A DNA stretch of 64,000 bases. Source: Corynebacterium gerontici (GTDB lineage Bacteria > Actinomycetota > Actinomycetes > Mycobacteriales > Mycobacteriaceae). Where the stretch lies: the NCBI RefSeq assembly GCF_003813985.1, contig NZ_CP033897.1, positions 1,302,001 to 1,366,000 of the forward strand, written 5' to 3'. Positions 35,273-43,933 of this stretch are shown here, piece by piece. Numbering within the stretch: position 1 is the stretch's first letter; the number at the start of each line of letters is the position of its first letter. The translations under genes were made by a program, and so were the position numbers. The notes under the pieces were generated by a model. It was not told the origin of the DNA, did not search any database, and worked only from the letters and a program-made list of their open reading frames with translations.

Positions 35273-35656
35273 CTAGCGAGTGAACTCTTGCTCCAGGCAC
35301 TGCCTCATGGCATCGTCGTCTGGCGCATCTTGGCACTTCGCAAAGGAATACAGCGCGTAGTAGAGAGCTGCTGCAGAGATCAACGCGACCACGATCGAGA
35401 GCACCAATCCTCCGATGGCAAAACCTTTGCGTTTATGCTTCGGCGTCGGATATTTCCTCGCCTTCACCAAAGCAATGATGCTCAGCACCAACGCGACGAG
35501 AGCGGGTATCAGGGCAAATGGTCCGATGAGCAAAATGGATACCCCTGCTGCAACGGCGATCCATAGGGCCCACTTGGCCAACTTGTTCTCCCCCATCAAC
35601 TCTGGGTGTTGTTGGCTGTCTATCTCTCCTGGGTAGGGTGCCGGTGGTTGCGCCAT
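35273..35656 (-). CDS. Small DUF4190-like membrane protein
   Basis: 127 residues. A Pro-rich N-terminus ('MAQPPAPYPGEID') precedes two membrane segments: a long one around 32-65, then after a basic loop 'KARKYPTPKHKRKG' a second around 75-100. Two Cys residues lie in the outside C-terminal part. The arrangement fits DUF4190-type proteins of actinobacteria. The ATG at 35656 was chosen because upstream frame has no membrane logic; AAAGGA lies about 12 bases before it. Function unknown. Confidence 0.75.
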   Translation of the reverse strand: MAQPPAPYPGEIDSQQHPELMGENKLAKWALWIAVAAGVSILLIGPFALIPALVALVLSIIALVKARKYPTPKHKRKGFAIGGLVLSIVVALISAAALYYALYSFAKCQDAPDDDAMRQCLEQEFTR

Positions 35657-35688
35657 AGCAGTATCAGTGTCCTTTAAACAAGTCGCGG

Positions 35689-37401
35689 TTACCAACGACG
35701 AAGGTAGTCGATTCGTGCCTGCAATTGCTCCGCTGAACATAGAGCGGTTGGCGGGCCACCGCACTGAGTGCGGATCTCAGTATGGATCGCGCCATGCGGT
35801 CTACCTGTGCGCGAAGCAGCCATAGCGACCAGTGTATTGAGTTCTTTTCGTAGCCTCGGAATTTCCTCGCTCGCTACGTTGGATCCGGATCCTCCAGTAT
35901 CGGTGTTGTTCGAGGCAGCTGCCTCGCCCACTTGCTTTTGCGCCGCTTCGGCGTCCCGCCGATCGAGTTGTTCGCTCTGTCGTTTGCGCAGCAACGCACG
36001 CATCTGCTCGGCGTCCAGAAGCCCCGGAAGTCCGAGGTAATCCGCTTCTTCGTCGCTGCCGGCCAAGGTGCCGGTTCCATAAGAAGAACCATCGTAGATT
36101 AACGCATCAAGTTCAGCCTCAGCTCCGAGAGATTCATAGGAGCGCTCCTGTAGGTCGCGTTCGCTCTCCTTCTTGTTGGCAGCAGCGAGCAGGTCATCAT
36201 CCCAACCTTCTTTTGGCCGATCTGGTTTACCCAGAACGTGATCACGGGAAGTCTCGAGTTTCGAAGCCAGATCGAGCAACACTGGAACCGACGGAAGGAA
36301 GACTGACGCCGTTTCCCCTTTCGCGCGCGAACGCACGAAACGTCCGATGGCCTGAGCAAAGAACAATGGTGTCGACGCGCTCGTGGCATACACACCGACC
36401 GCCAGACGTGGCACGTCGACGCCCTCGGATACCATGCGCACCGCCACCATCCATTCGTCGGTGGAGGCGTCGAATGCTTTAATGCGCTCCGATGAACCAG
36501 CCTCATCCGACAAAATCACCGCCACAGGTGTGGAGGAAAGTTGCTGCAAAATTTTTGCGTAGGCGCGAGCAGTTGTGGTGTCGGTAGCAATGACGAGTCC
36601 ACCCGCGTCTGGAATGGTTTCTCGCAATTGCATCAAGCGCGTATGCGCCGCTTGAAGCACAGCGGGGATCCACTCCCCTTTCGGGTCCAACGCCGTTTTC
36701 CAGGCACGAGCCGTCTGCTCCGGGCTCATGACTTCACCCAATCGTGCGGCGTATTCTTCACCGGCACTTGTGCGCCAGCGAGCCTCACCTGAGTAAGCCA
36801 AAAAGACCACGGGGCGCACCACGGCGTCGGCAAGCGCATCAGCGTACCCGTACGTGTGATCAGCACGTGACACCAAGTAGCCCTCCCCTGTCTCCTCATA
36901 GCGGACAAAGGGGATCGCCGAGTCATCGGATCTGAACGGGGTGCCAGTAAGAGCTAGTCGACGCTCCGCGTCCCCATATGCTTCCCGGATGCCATCGCCC
37001 CAACTCTTCGCATCGCCGCCGTGGTGAATCTCATCCATGATCACCAGGGTCCGTTTCGCTGTGGCAAGCGCGTGATGCTTGAAGGGATGCATGGCCACCT
37101 GGGCGTAAGTCACCACGACGCCGTCATACTGCGGATTCAGGGCATCGGTGTTTTTGAACTTTGGGTCCAGGGACAGCCCGACTCGCGCCGCCGCACCGGA
37201 CCACTGCACTTTGAGGTGTTCGGTCGGTACTACGACGATGACGCGATCAACGATTCGCTTGGAAGTCAGCTCGGTTGCAACCCGCAGGGCGAAGGTAGTT
37301 TTGCCTGCCCCGGGGGTAGCTACCGCCAGGAAATCTTTTGGAGACTGGTCAAGGTATTTACGCAGCGCTTGTTGCTGCCAGAGGCGAAGGTCTCCGCTCA
37401 T
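35689..37401 (-). CDS. DEAD/DEAH-box superfamily II helicase
   Basis: 570-residue ATP-dependent nucleic acid helicase. Walker A is 'VATPGAGKTTFALRVA', the DExH box is 'VIMDEIHHGGDAKSW', motif III 'LALTGTPFRSD' and motif VI 'QAIGRFVRSRAKG', so both RecA lobes are complete. The tail after about 440 is hydrophilic and probably regulatory. Starts with ATGA overlapping the DUF3039 stop. Similar proteins lie between sigA and sigB in corynebacteria and mycobacteria; the substrate is unknown. Confidence 0.88.
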   Translation of the reverse strand: MSGDLRLWQQQALRKYLDQSPKDFLAVATPGAGKTTFALRVATELTSKRIVDRVIVVVPTEHLKVQWSGAAARVGLSLDPKFKNTDALNPQYDGVVVTYAQVAMHPFKHHALATAKRTLVIMDEIHHGGDAKSWGDGIREAYGDAERRLALTGTPFRSDDSAIPFVRYEETGEGYLVSRADHTYGYADALADAVVRPVVFLAYSGEARWRTSAGEEYAARLGEVMSPEQTARAWKTALDPKGEWIPAVLQAAHTRLMQLRETIPDAGGLVIATDTTTARAYAKILQQLSSTPVAVILSDEAGSSERIKAFDASTDEWMVAVRMVSEGVDVPRLAVGVYATSASTPLFFAQAIGRFVRSRAKGETASVFLPSVPVLLDLASKLETSRDHVLGKPDRPKEGWDDDLLAAANKKESERDLQERSYESLGAEAELDALIYDGSSYGTGTLAGSDEEADYLGLPGLLDAEQMRALLRKRQSEQLDRRDAEAAQKQVGEAAASNNTDTGGSGSNVASEEIPRLRKELNTLVAMAASRTGRPHGAIHTEIRTQCGGPPTALCSAEQLQARIDYLRRW

Positions 37402-37637
37402 TTCTTCCGAAGGCCTCGATAAATCCGTTCGCAGTCGGGACACACCGGCGAACCAGGTTTCGCCTGCTTCGTTACCGGAAAGGTTTCTCCGCATAGCGCC
37501 ACCACCATGCGACCGGAGACTGCTGAATCAACAATCTGGTTCTTCTTCACGTAATGGAAGAACTTTGGCACATCTTGATCGGTGCCCAGATCTTCCCGAA
37601 TTTCTGGCCGTTCAATGGTTTGGGTGCTCGTACTCAC
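37398..37637 (-). CDS. DUF3039 family protein
   Basis: 79-residue protein with 'DVPKFFHYVKKNQIVDSAVSG' (core about 22-42) and a CxxC-like end 'VCPDCERIYRGL' plus a Cys in 'VVALCGETFPV', possibly a zinc site. GTG start. Coupled to the helicase by a four-base overlap. Matches Rv2708c by position. No function known. Confidence 0.85.
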   Translation of the reverse strand: MSTSTQTIERPEIREDLGTDQDVPKFFHYVKKNQIVDSAVSGRMVVALCGETFPVTKQAKPGSPVCPDCERIYRGLRKK

Positions 37638-37681
37638 TCGATCTATCTTGCACCAATCTGCCCCGCTTTGGCTACGCAGAC

Positions 37682-37687
37682 TACAGT
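37682..37687 (+). promoter_or_regulatory. -10 box of the DUF3099 gene (leaderless)
   Basis: TACAGT ends eight bases before the ATG at 37696 and no Shine-Dalgarno is present. Confidence 0.4.
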
Positions 37688-37695
37688 TACAAATC

Positions 37696-38181
37696 ATGGA
37701 CAGGCATTCTCAGCATCCCGACGAGCGGTCCTCGCTCGTGCATGACGCGCAGCCTGTGGAACACACGCCCAGCACGCTGAAACGAGTGGGTCGAGCGATT
37801 CGGGGGCACAAGGTGGAGTTGGTCACAGACGCCCATCAGAGTCCAGAAGAAAATCGGCTGCACCGCGAGAAGGTGTACGCATGGCTCCAAGGATTGCGTG
37901 TACCGTTCCTGCTGGCCTCCGGCGTGGCTTATGTTTGGATGCACTCAGTACTGCTCTCCGCGATCCTATTTGCTATCTCGATTCCGCTTCCATGGATTGC
38001 GGTGGTGATCGCCAATGGGGTGGGAGAACGTCGAGATCCCCGCCAACCCGCAGTGTATAAGCCAGCTATTGCTAGGGAATACAACGAGTTCTTGCTTCAG
38101 CAACAACAGCAACAAGCGCTCGGTCGCGGCGATTCAGACACCATTATTGATCATGACCACGATGAGGAGCAGACACCATGA
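37696..38181 (+). CDS. DUF3099 family membrane protein
   Basis: 161 residues with two membrane helices ('[19 protein letters not shown]' and '[18 protein letters not shown]', about 77-115) between a hydrophilic N-terminus containing '[15 protein letters not shown]' and a Gln/Asp-rich C-terminus with '[12 protein letters not shown]'. Matches the DUF3099 family (Rv2709 position, before sigB). The stop overlaps the dtd start by ATGA. Confidence 0.85.
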   Translation: MDRHSQHPDERSSLVHDAQPVEHTPSTLKRVGRAIRGHKVELVTDAHQSPEENRLHREKVYAWLQGLRVPFLLASGVAYVWMHSVLLSAILFAISIPLPWIAVVIANGVGERRDPRQPAVYKPAIAREYNEFLLQQQQQQALGRGDSDTIIDHDHDEEQTP

Positions 38182-38627
38182 AAGCTGTGCTTACCCGAGT
38201 CAGCGAGGCGTCAGTTCGGGTTGAAGGGCAGATTGTCGGACAGATCATTTGCCCGGAAGGCGGCATACTCGCGCTGGTAGGAGTAGCCCGGGGAGACGGA
38301 GGCGAGAACGGCCTAGGAGGCGAAGCGGCAGCGACAATGGCGCGCAAAATCGCGGAACTCAGAATCCTCGATGGCGAAAAGAGTGTGGAGGAAACCGGTG
38401 CGCCCGTGCTTTTGGTGAGCCAATTTACACTGATGGGGCGGACTGCGAAAGGTCGGAGGCCGTCCTGGTCGGATGCTGCTCCGGGTGAAGAAGCGGCTCC
38501 CGTGATTGAACACATAGCTCAGCTCTTACGCGACCGTGGCGTTCATGTGGAGCAGGGACAATTCGGAGCAATGATGGAAGTGTCTTCAGTCAACCAAGGC
38601 CCCTTTACGGTGCTAGTGGAAGCTTAG
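38178..38627 (+). CDS. dtd: D-aminoacyl-tRNA deacylase
   Basis: Releases D-amino acids (and glycine from tRNA-Ala) from mischarged tRNA. The 149 residues start '[17 protein letters not shown]' and include '[21 protein letters not shown]' (the SQFTL motif, about 78-98) and the cross-subunit Gly-cis-Pro-type '[13 protein letters not shown]' near the end. Standard size. Coupled to the DUF3099 gene. Confidence 0.95.
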   Translation: MKAVLTRVSEASVRVEGQIVGQIICPEGGILALVGVARGDGGENGLGGEAAATMARKIAELRILDGEKSVEETGAPVLLVSQFTLMGRTAKGRRPSWSDAAPGEEAAPVIEHIAQLLRDRGVHVEQGQFGAMMEVSSVNQGPFTVLVEA

Positions 38628-38628
38628 G

Positions 38629-38661
38629 GGCTCCGAAGCTGCGGAGCCGTTTCCGCAGCTT
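38629..38661 (+). promoter_or_regulatory. Two mutually exclusive hairpins between dtd and sigB
   Basis: Hairpin A: GGCTCCG (38629-38635) with CGGAGCC (38642-38648). Hairpin B: AAGCTGCGGA (38636-38645) with TCCGCAGCTT (38652-38661), a perfect 10-bp stem. They share bases 38636-38648, so only one can form. Neither has a long T-tract. They may end dtd transcription or modulate read-through into sigB. Confidence 0.6.
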
Positions 38662-38730
38662 GACACAATGCATTGCAGATCCTAGTCACGAACTTCCGTT
38701 GCCCGGAACTTTTTGTCCCGTTGGTGCGTT
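38660..38730 (+). promoter_or_regulatory. sigB promoter region with SigH-type promoter
   Basis: GGAAC (38705-38709) and CGTT (38727-38730) are 17 bases apart, the layout known for SigH promoters of actinobacteria, placing a start about 30 bases before sigB. Upstream, TTGACA at 38660-38665 is followed after 17 bases by TAGTCA, a possible weak SigA promoter. SigH control of sigB is established in C. glutamicum, as I recall. Confidence 0.65.
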
Positions 38731-38766
38731 GAAAGAGGGAACGCGCCGATAGCTAGGAGGCCAGCA

Positions 38767-39756
38767 ATGACGAACTCTTCATCTAAAGATTTCGACTCCG
38801 AGGATGTGGACCGCGGCAGCCGCCGAGGCCACACCAACGATAATCCCTCAGCGGACTTGGTGAGGGTGTACCTCAACGGCATCGGCAAGACGGCCCTGTT
38901 GAACGCGGAGCAAGAAGTGGAACTTGCCCAGACAATCGAAGTGGGCTTGTATGCAGAGCACCTGCTTGCGGATCCCGATCGTCATCTCACCCGCGCAATG
39001 AAGCGCGATTTAAAACATTTGGTCAAAGAGGGCCGAAAAGCTCGTTCACACCTGCTAGAAGCAAATTTGCGCCTTGTGGTGTCTTTGGCCAAACGCTACA
39101 CCAATCGCGGTATGCCCTTGTTGGATTTGATCCAAGAGGGCAACCTCGGCCTCATCCGCGCTATGGAGAAGTTCGACTACACCAAGGGGTTTAAGTTCTC
39201 CACCTACGCAACCTGGTGGATCCGTCAAGCGATCACTCGCGGCATGGCCGATCAATCCCGGACGATCCGTCTGCCCGTCCACCTTGTTGAACAAGTGAAC
39301 AAACTCTCCAGGATTAAGCGCGAGATGTATCAACATCTCGGCCGTGAGGCGACGAATGAGGAGCTGGCGGAAGAATCAGGTATCGAAGAAGCAAAGGTTG
39401 AGATGCTGCTTCGGCAGTCTCGAGATCCGGTGAGTTTGGATATGCCGGTGGGCGCGGACGAAGAAGCGCCGCTCGGCGACTTCATCGAGGATTCCGAGGC
39501 CACCGATGCCGAAGCCGCCGTCGTGGCATCGCTGCGCCATTCGGATATCCGGATGGTATTGGGCACGCTTGAGCAGCGCGAACAGGACGTCATTCGGTTG
39601 CGCTATGGCCTCGACGATGGTGTTCCGCGCACCCTCGACCAGATTGGCCGTCAGTTTGGTTTATCCAGGGAGCGCGTGCGTCAGATCGAGCGAGAGGTGA
39701 TGGCAAAGCTTCGCGATGGCGATCGAGCGGCGAAGTTGCGCGCATACGCTTTCTAG
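38767..39756 (+). CDS. sigB: Principal-like (non-essential) sigma factor SigB
   Basis: Sigma-70 group 2 factor used in stationary phase and general stress. The 329 residues resemble SigA without the Lys-rich and acidic N-terminal blocks: region 1.2 '[20 protein letters not shown]', region 2 '[20 protein letters not shown]', and region 4 '[19 protein letters not shown]'. ATG preceded by AGGAGG six bases upstream, an ideal site, in contrast to its leaderless neighbours. Followed by dtxR, as across the genus. Confidence 0.96.
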   Translation: MTNSSSKDFDSEDVDRGSRRGHTNDNPSADLVRVYLNGIGKTALLNAEQEVELAQTIEVGLYAEHLLADPDRHLTRAMKRDLKHLVKEGRKARSHLLEANLRLVVSLAKRYTNRGMPLLDLIQEGNLGLIRAMEKFDYTKGFKFSTYATWWIRQAITRGMADQSRTIRLPVHLVEQVNKLSRIKREMYQHLGREATNEELAEESGIEEAKVEMLLRQSRDPVSLDMPVGADEEAPLGDFIEDSEATDAEAAVVASLRHSDIRMVLGTLEQREQDVIRLRYGLDDGVPRTLDQIGRQFGLSRERVRQIEREVMAKLRDGDRAAKLRAYAF

Positions 39757-39858
39757 CCCCCTCAATCAATCTTTCTTATTGGATTATCGATTTTTATCGC
39801 CTTATACTTTTTCTTGCTACGTGCTACGTGAAAGTTCGCGCTACGATGATGAGTGGAT

Positions 39859-39879
39859 CGTGTCGTGACTCATGACACG
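39859..39879. promoter_or_regulatory. 21-base palindrome upstream of dtxR
   Basis: Arms CGTGTC-G-TGA and TCA-T-GACACG around a central C; only positions 7, 11 and 15 break the symmetry. It ends about 58 bases before the dtxR ATG, just upstream of a TAGGCT (39910-39915) that could be the dtxR -10 box. It does not match the DtxR consensus. Likely a regulator operator; the protein is unknown. Confidence 0.55.
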
Positions 39880-39937
39880 CAGCACGACAACAACGCCGCA
39901 CGCCTGGGTAGGCTAATGCTCAAAGAAGGGTGACACC

Positions 39938-40615
39938 ATGAGGGATCTTGTCGATACCACCGAGATGTATCTGCGCACAATTTACGAACTCGAAGAAGAA
40001 GGCGTCACCCCTTTGCGCGCCCGCATCGCAGAGCGTCTGGAGCAGTCTGGCCCCACCGTGAGCCAAACTGTGGCGCGCATGGAGCGCGACGGTCTAGTGA
40101 AGGTCGCCAAAGATCGTAGTTTGGAGATGACGCCGGAGGGCCGCAAACTCGCCACCGCAGTTATGCGCAAGCATCGCCTGGCCGAGCGCCTTCTTACTGA
40201 CATCATCGGGCTGGACATCAACAAAGTCCACGATGAGGCCTGCCGCTGGGAGCACGTCATGAGCGAGGAAGTGGAGCGCCGACTCGTCGGTGTCTTGGAA
40301 CACCTCGATTCCTCCCCTTTCGGCAATCCCATCCCCGGTCTCGCGGAACTTGGGGTTCAGGAGCGGCCGCAACCGGCGCCGGCAGTTCGCGCGATCGACG
40401 CGGCCACCAACGAGGAACAACTCGTCACCGTCGTGCAATTCAACGAGATTCTTCAGGTGGACGCCGATGCGATGCACTCCTTAGCGAAAGCTGGCATCCA
40501 TGTTGGCGACCAGGTAACGCTTTGGCTCGATCAGGATCATGTAATGCTGCGCAAAGGTGAGCATGAGGTAGAGCTTATCGACGATCTTGCGCACGCAATT
40601 CGCGTCGAGGTTTAA
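39938..40615 (+). CDS. dtxR: Iron-dependent transcriptional repressor DtxR
   Basis: Fe(II)-sensing repressor controlling iron uptake, heme and related genes. The 225 residues are colinear with C. diphtheriae DtxR: the winged helix-turn-helix '[19 protein letters not shown]' (about 36-54), metal site 1 ligands His79, Glu83, His98, and site 2 ligands Met10, Cys102, Glu105, His106 are all in place. The C-terminal SH3-like domain is more diverged. AAGGG lies seven bases before the ATG. Next gene galE is 15 bases away in the same direction, as in C. glutamicum. Confidence 0.98.
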   Translation: MRDLVDTTEMYLRTIYELEEEGVTPLRARIAERLEQSGPTVSQTVARMERDGLVKVAKDRSLEMTPEGRKLATAVMRKHRLAERLLTDIIGLDINKVHDEACRWEHVMSEEVERRLVGVLEHLDSSPFGNPIPGLAELGVQERPQPAPAVRAIDAATNEEQLVTVVQFNEILQVDADAMHSLAKAGIHVGDQVTLWLDQDHVMLRKGEHEVELIDDLAHAIRVEV

Positions 40616-40630
40616 AGGGGAGGCAAGCTT

Positions 40631-41617
40631 ATGAAACTTCTAGTGACCGGCGGAGCCGGCTATGTTGGCAGCGTCTGCGCAACCGTGCTCATCGAACACG
40701 GACACGATGTCACGATCATCGACAATCTCAGCACCGGCAACCGCGAAGCAATCCCCGCTCAAGCCACTTTTGTAGAAGGGGATGTGCGAAACCTCGCCAA
40801 CGATGTGCTCGCCCAGGGCGGATTCGATGCCGTACTTCACTTTGCAGCGCGTTCACTGGTGGGCGAATCTGTTGAGGTACCCGCCGAATACTGGCAAGAC
40901 AACCTCGTCACAACGCTAGCCTTGCTTGATGCCATGCGTGATCACGACGTAAAGAACCTCGTGTTTTCCTCAACTGCAGCGACCTATGGTGAGCCGGAAG
41001 AGGTACCCATTACGGAGGATGCGCCAACCAACCCCACCAACCCCTACGGAGCCACCAAGCTCTCCATCGACTACGCCATCACCTCTTACGCCAATGCCTA
41101 CGGTCTTGGCGCAACAAGCCTTCGATACTTCAATGTAGCTGGCGCCTATGGCAATGTCGGCGAAAATCGTGAAGTTGAAACCCACCTCATCCCACTCGTA
41201 TTGCAGGTCGCACTTGGCCATCGAGACAAGATCTTCATGTTCGGTGATGACTGGCCTACTCCGGACGGCACCCCGATTCGCGACTACATCCATATCGTCG
41301 ATTTGGCGAAGGCACACATCCTTGCCATGGAAAGCAACAGCTCCGGCGAGCATCGCATCTTTAACCTAGGGTCTGGCGAAGGATACTCAGTTAAAGAAGT
41401 GATTGAGACCTGCCGCGAAGTCACTAAGCACAGCATCCCCGCCGAGGTAGCACCACGGCGCGCCGGCGACCCCGCAGTCTTGGTGGCCTCATCCGAAAAG
41501 GCGCAAACCGAGCTCGGGTGGAACCCCGAGCGGACCGATCTGCGAACAATCGTTGAAGATGCCTGGGCCTTCACTTCCCAGCTGGGTGAGCGCGCACACA
41601 GCGCAAAGCGGGTCTAA
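40631..41617 (+). CDS. galE: UDP-glucose 4-epimerase
   Basis: Interconverts UDP-glucose and UDP-galactose, supplying galactan of the cell wall. The 328 residues have the NAD-binding '[12 protein letters not shown]' at the N-terminus, the '[10 protein letters not shown]' segment and the catalytic 'YGATKLSID' (Y-x3-K), with '[10 protein letters not shown]' afterwards, typical extended short-chain dehydrogenase features. GGGGAGG lies upstream. Cotranscribed with dtxR by spacing. Confidence 0.96.
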   Translation: MKLLVTGGAGYVGSVCATVLIEHGHDVTIIDNLSTGNREAIPAQATFVEGDVRNLANDVLAQGGFDAVLHFAARSLVGESVEVPAEYWQDNLVTTLALLDAMRDHDVKNLVFSSTAATYGEPEEVPITEDAPTNPTNPYGATKLSIDYAITSYANAYGLGATSLRYFNVAGAYGNVGENREVETHLIPLVLQVALGHRDKIFMFGDDWPTPDGTPIRDYIHIVDLAKAHILAMESNSSGEHRIFNLGSGEGYSVKEVIETCREVTKHSIPAEVAPRRAGDPAVLVASSEKAQTELGWNPERTDLRTIVEDAWAFTSQLGERAHSAKRV

Positions 41618-41620
41618 TTC

Positions 41621-42664
41621 CTAAACAGTTCGTGCACCGCGTTTAAATGCACTCAGTGTGTGGTGGCTACCGCGGATAACCGCCCCGATCACCATTTCGC
41701 TTTCACCGCGTCGATAGCCAAGCTTGAGTAGATGGGTCAGTCGGTGCTCTGGACATTCCTCTTCGGCGCATTCGAGTGCGAAAGGAACCCGGAAGGATGC
41801 CGGTGTTCCCATCGAGCACACAGCGTACATACATAAAGCGTTAGCGCGGATGTCCCCATCGAAGCAGCGCGCAATCGCCAATGCTGCCAACCTCCCGGCG
41901 TCCCGGTCGCGCAGAAATGCTGCCACTGCAGCGTCTCGGAGCGAGACTGTCGCCATCCACACCCCCACTTCTTCGAGTATCTTCGCTTGAGTCTCTTTTG
42001 ACTCCACATGACTGGCGATACTCATGCTGAGCCTATCCAATGCTGCATCGATGTCTTCTTCGCCGGCATGCAGTGCCGTTTGAAGTTGTTCGCCTCGATC
42101 TTGCAGTGTGGCTGTTTTGCTTCGCCTCCATTCGCGATTGGCCCACGCAGGGCGCTGCGCGAAGTACTCCCTCACCTCCTGACGGCTGAGCATTGGAAGC
42201 TCTCCCGCCTCAAGCAAAGCGTGCATGGAATTGCTCCTCGAGATCTCGGGAATGATCCCTCGCTGACAGCGCGCTCCGGCCGAAGCTTCATCTTGAACGA
42301 TGGGCACGCGGTAGAATGGCTCACCGCTCGTGATGGATTGACAGAACCAACATTGTTGAAGCGGCAAGAGACCACAACCAGAAAGCGCACGCAGCAAGGA
42401 CTGCAGGTGATCGATAAGTTCAGCATCGGCAGTGGCGCTGACTACGAAGGCAAAGGCCAGATCAATGTTGGCCCCCTCGAGAGCATCACCGACGTCGAAG
42501 GCGTAACGCAGATCGGCGAGGTCAAGACGAAGAACTGGGCCAAGCGCCCGTTTTCCGTTTCTCGCTGCCCCCAGTGTGACGATTACAAGCGATTCTTGGG
42601 GATAGTATCCGAGGATTCCCGGAATGTTGGCAAGGAGCGTTCCTGGTGTTTCGATGTCGTTCAT
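41621..42664 (-). CDS. DUF4192 family protein
   Basis: 347-residue soluble protein; the opening 'LLANIPGILGYYPQESLVIVTL' (core about 10-30) and later 'SREEVREYFAQRP'-like segment ('SRQEVREYFAQRPAW') match the DUF4192 family found only in actinobacteria. C-terminal part is predicted helical with 'HRLTHLLKLGYRRGESEM'. No catalytic motif is recognisable. It converges on galE with three bases between stops. C. glutamicum carries a similar gene here, as I recall. Confidence 0.8.
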   Translation of the reverse strand: MNDIETPGTLLANIPGILGYYPQESLVIVTLGAARNGKRALGPVLRLDLADLRYAFDVGDALEGANIDLAFAFVVSATADAELIDHLQSLLRALSGCGLLPLQQCWFCQSITSGEPFYRVPIVQDEASAGARCQRGIIPEISRSNSMHALLEAGELPMLSRQEVREYFAQRPAWANREWRRSKTATLQDRGEQLQTALHAGEEDIDAALDRLSMSIASHVESKETQAKILEEVGVWMATVSLRDAAVAAFLRDRDAGRLAALAIARCFDGDIRANALCMYAVCSMGTPASFRVPFALECAEEECPEHRLTHLLKLGYRRGESEMVIGAVIRGSHHTLSAFKRGARTV

Positions 42665-42912
42665 GCTTCTCAGCCTGCGTGATGCCGCTCAGTGCCGCTA
42701 GCGCAACGCGTTTTCCACAGCGGTGCTCCGCCACCTCGTGCGAGTGCGAAGATTCCCCTCCCCTATTCAGGGCATGGCACTTGACCTGCTTGCTGCTTCG
42801 ATAGAGACTAAGGGGTTTCCACGGGAACAAAGTGTTAGCGTGTGGCGTTGTGTGCAATAGTGCCAACGGAACTAGGCTGACATAAAGCACCATGACCAAG
42901 GAGGAGCCCCGC

Positions 42913-43872
42913 ATGCAAGACGGCAATAATCGCATGTATGAGCTTGAATTTCCCGCGCCTGATGTGCGTGGCAATGCTCAAGATGGCCCCACGCTCATTG
43001 TGGCATTGGATGGATATGCTGATGCTGGCATGGCCGTGGACGCCAGTGCGGAACACTTGTTGAATGCTCTTGATCATCGCATGGTGGCTTCATTCAACAG
43101 CGACGAGTTGATCGACTACCGTTCCCGCAGGCCGGCCGTTGTCATCGAAAATGACAGCATCGCTAGCGCTCAAGACCTTAATTTGGAAATGCAGGTGCTC
43201 AAGGATGCCAACGGCAAGCCTTTTCTCTTGCTGTCCGGGCCGGAACCAGATTTGCGCTGGAACGCGTTCACTGAAGCGGTCGGCGATCTTGTGAAACGGT
43301 TCGGGGTGCAGAAAACTATCTGCCTTTATGCCGCGCCCATGACAGTGCCCCATACGCGTCCCCTGGTCGTTTCTGCCCATGGGAATGATCCTGAGTTGGT
43401 CGCAGACAATTTCCATCTAGATTCGCGAATCACCGTACCCGGTTCAGCCGCGTTGCAACTCGAACGCCTACTTCATGAGCAGGGTCGCGCGGTAGCGGGA
43501 TTCACTGCCCATGTGCCGCATTATCTTTCTGCTTCGCCATACCCACAGGCCACTTTGAGCCTCTTGGAGACCATCGCGTCGAGCACCGGTTTGCGCTTCC
43601 CCCTTGGCAGTTTGGAACAGGACGCTCGCAAAGTCGCTGCACAGGTCGAAGAGCAGGTCGCAGGTTCCCGCGAGATCGAGGCGGTCGTATCCCAGCTCGA
43701 GCAACAATACGATGAGGAGCTTGAACGATACCGCGAGGCGAACCCGCAAGCGGTACTCCCCGGTGAGGGGAGAATTCCATCGAGTGAGGAATTGGGCGCG
43801 GAATTCGAGCAATTCCTCGCACACCTCGATGATCGTTCGCTAGACCCGGGCGAAGAGGACTCTTCTGAATAG
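42913..43872 (+). CDS. PAC2 family protein
   Basis: 319-residue cytoplasmic protein of the PAC2 (proteasome assembly chaperone-like) family. 'LIVALDGYADAGMAVDASAEHL' (core about 33-52), 'DYRSRRPAVVI', 'LLSGPEPDLRWNAF' and 'TAHVPHYLSASPYPQATLSLLE' (within about 203-224) mark the fold; the C-terminal 60 residues are a Glu-rich helix. ATG at 42913 is chosen because AAGGAGGAG lies six bases before it; an ATG seven codons upstream is in frame. TAGGCT at 42873-42878 is a possible -10. Equivalent to Rv2714; the function is not settled. Confidence 0.85.
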   Translation: MQDGNNRMYELEFPAPDVRGNAQDGPTLIVALDGYADAGMAVDASAEHLLNALDHRMVASFNSDELIDYRSRRPAVVIENDSIASAQDLNLEMQVLKDANGKPFLLLSGPEPDLRWNAFTEAVGDLVKRFGVQKTICLYAAPMTVPHTRPLVVSAHGNDPELVADNFHLDSRITVPGSAALQLERLLHEQGRAVAGFTAHVPHYLSASPYPQATLSLLETIASSTGLRFPLGSLEQDARKVAAQVEEQVAGSREIEAVVSQLEQQYDEELERYREANPQAVLPGEGRIPSSEELGAEFEQFLAHLDDRSLDPGEEDSSE

Positions 43873-43919
43873 CAGAGTCCTGTGAGGCTCGTGGGGCGTC
43901 GAAAAGCAAGCAAAGAGGG

Positions 43920-43925
43920 TAACCT
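43920..43925 (+). promoter_or_regulatory. -10 box of the DUF3516 helicase gene (leaderless)
   Basis: TAACCT ends eight bases before the GTG at 43934; no Shine-Dalgarno. Confidence 0.45.
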
Positions 43926-43933
43926 TTGGGCTT

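Noticed and set aside
39905..39923. DtxR box in front of dtxR
   Set aside because: TAGGCTAA matches the centre, but the outer parts do not; only about ten of nineteen positions agree.
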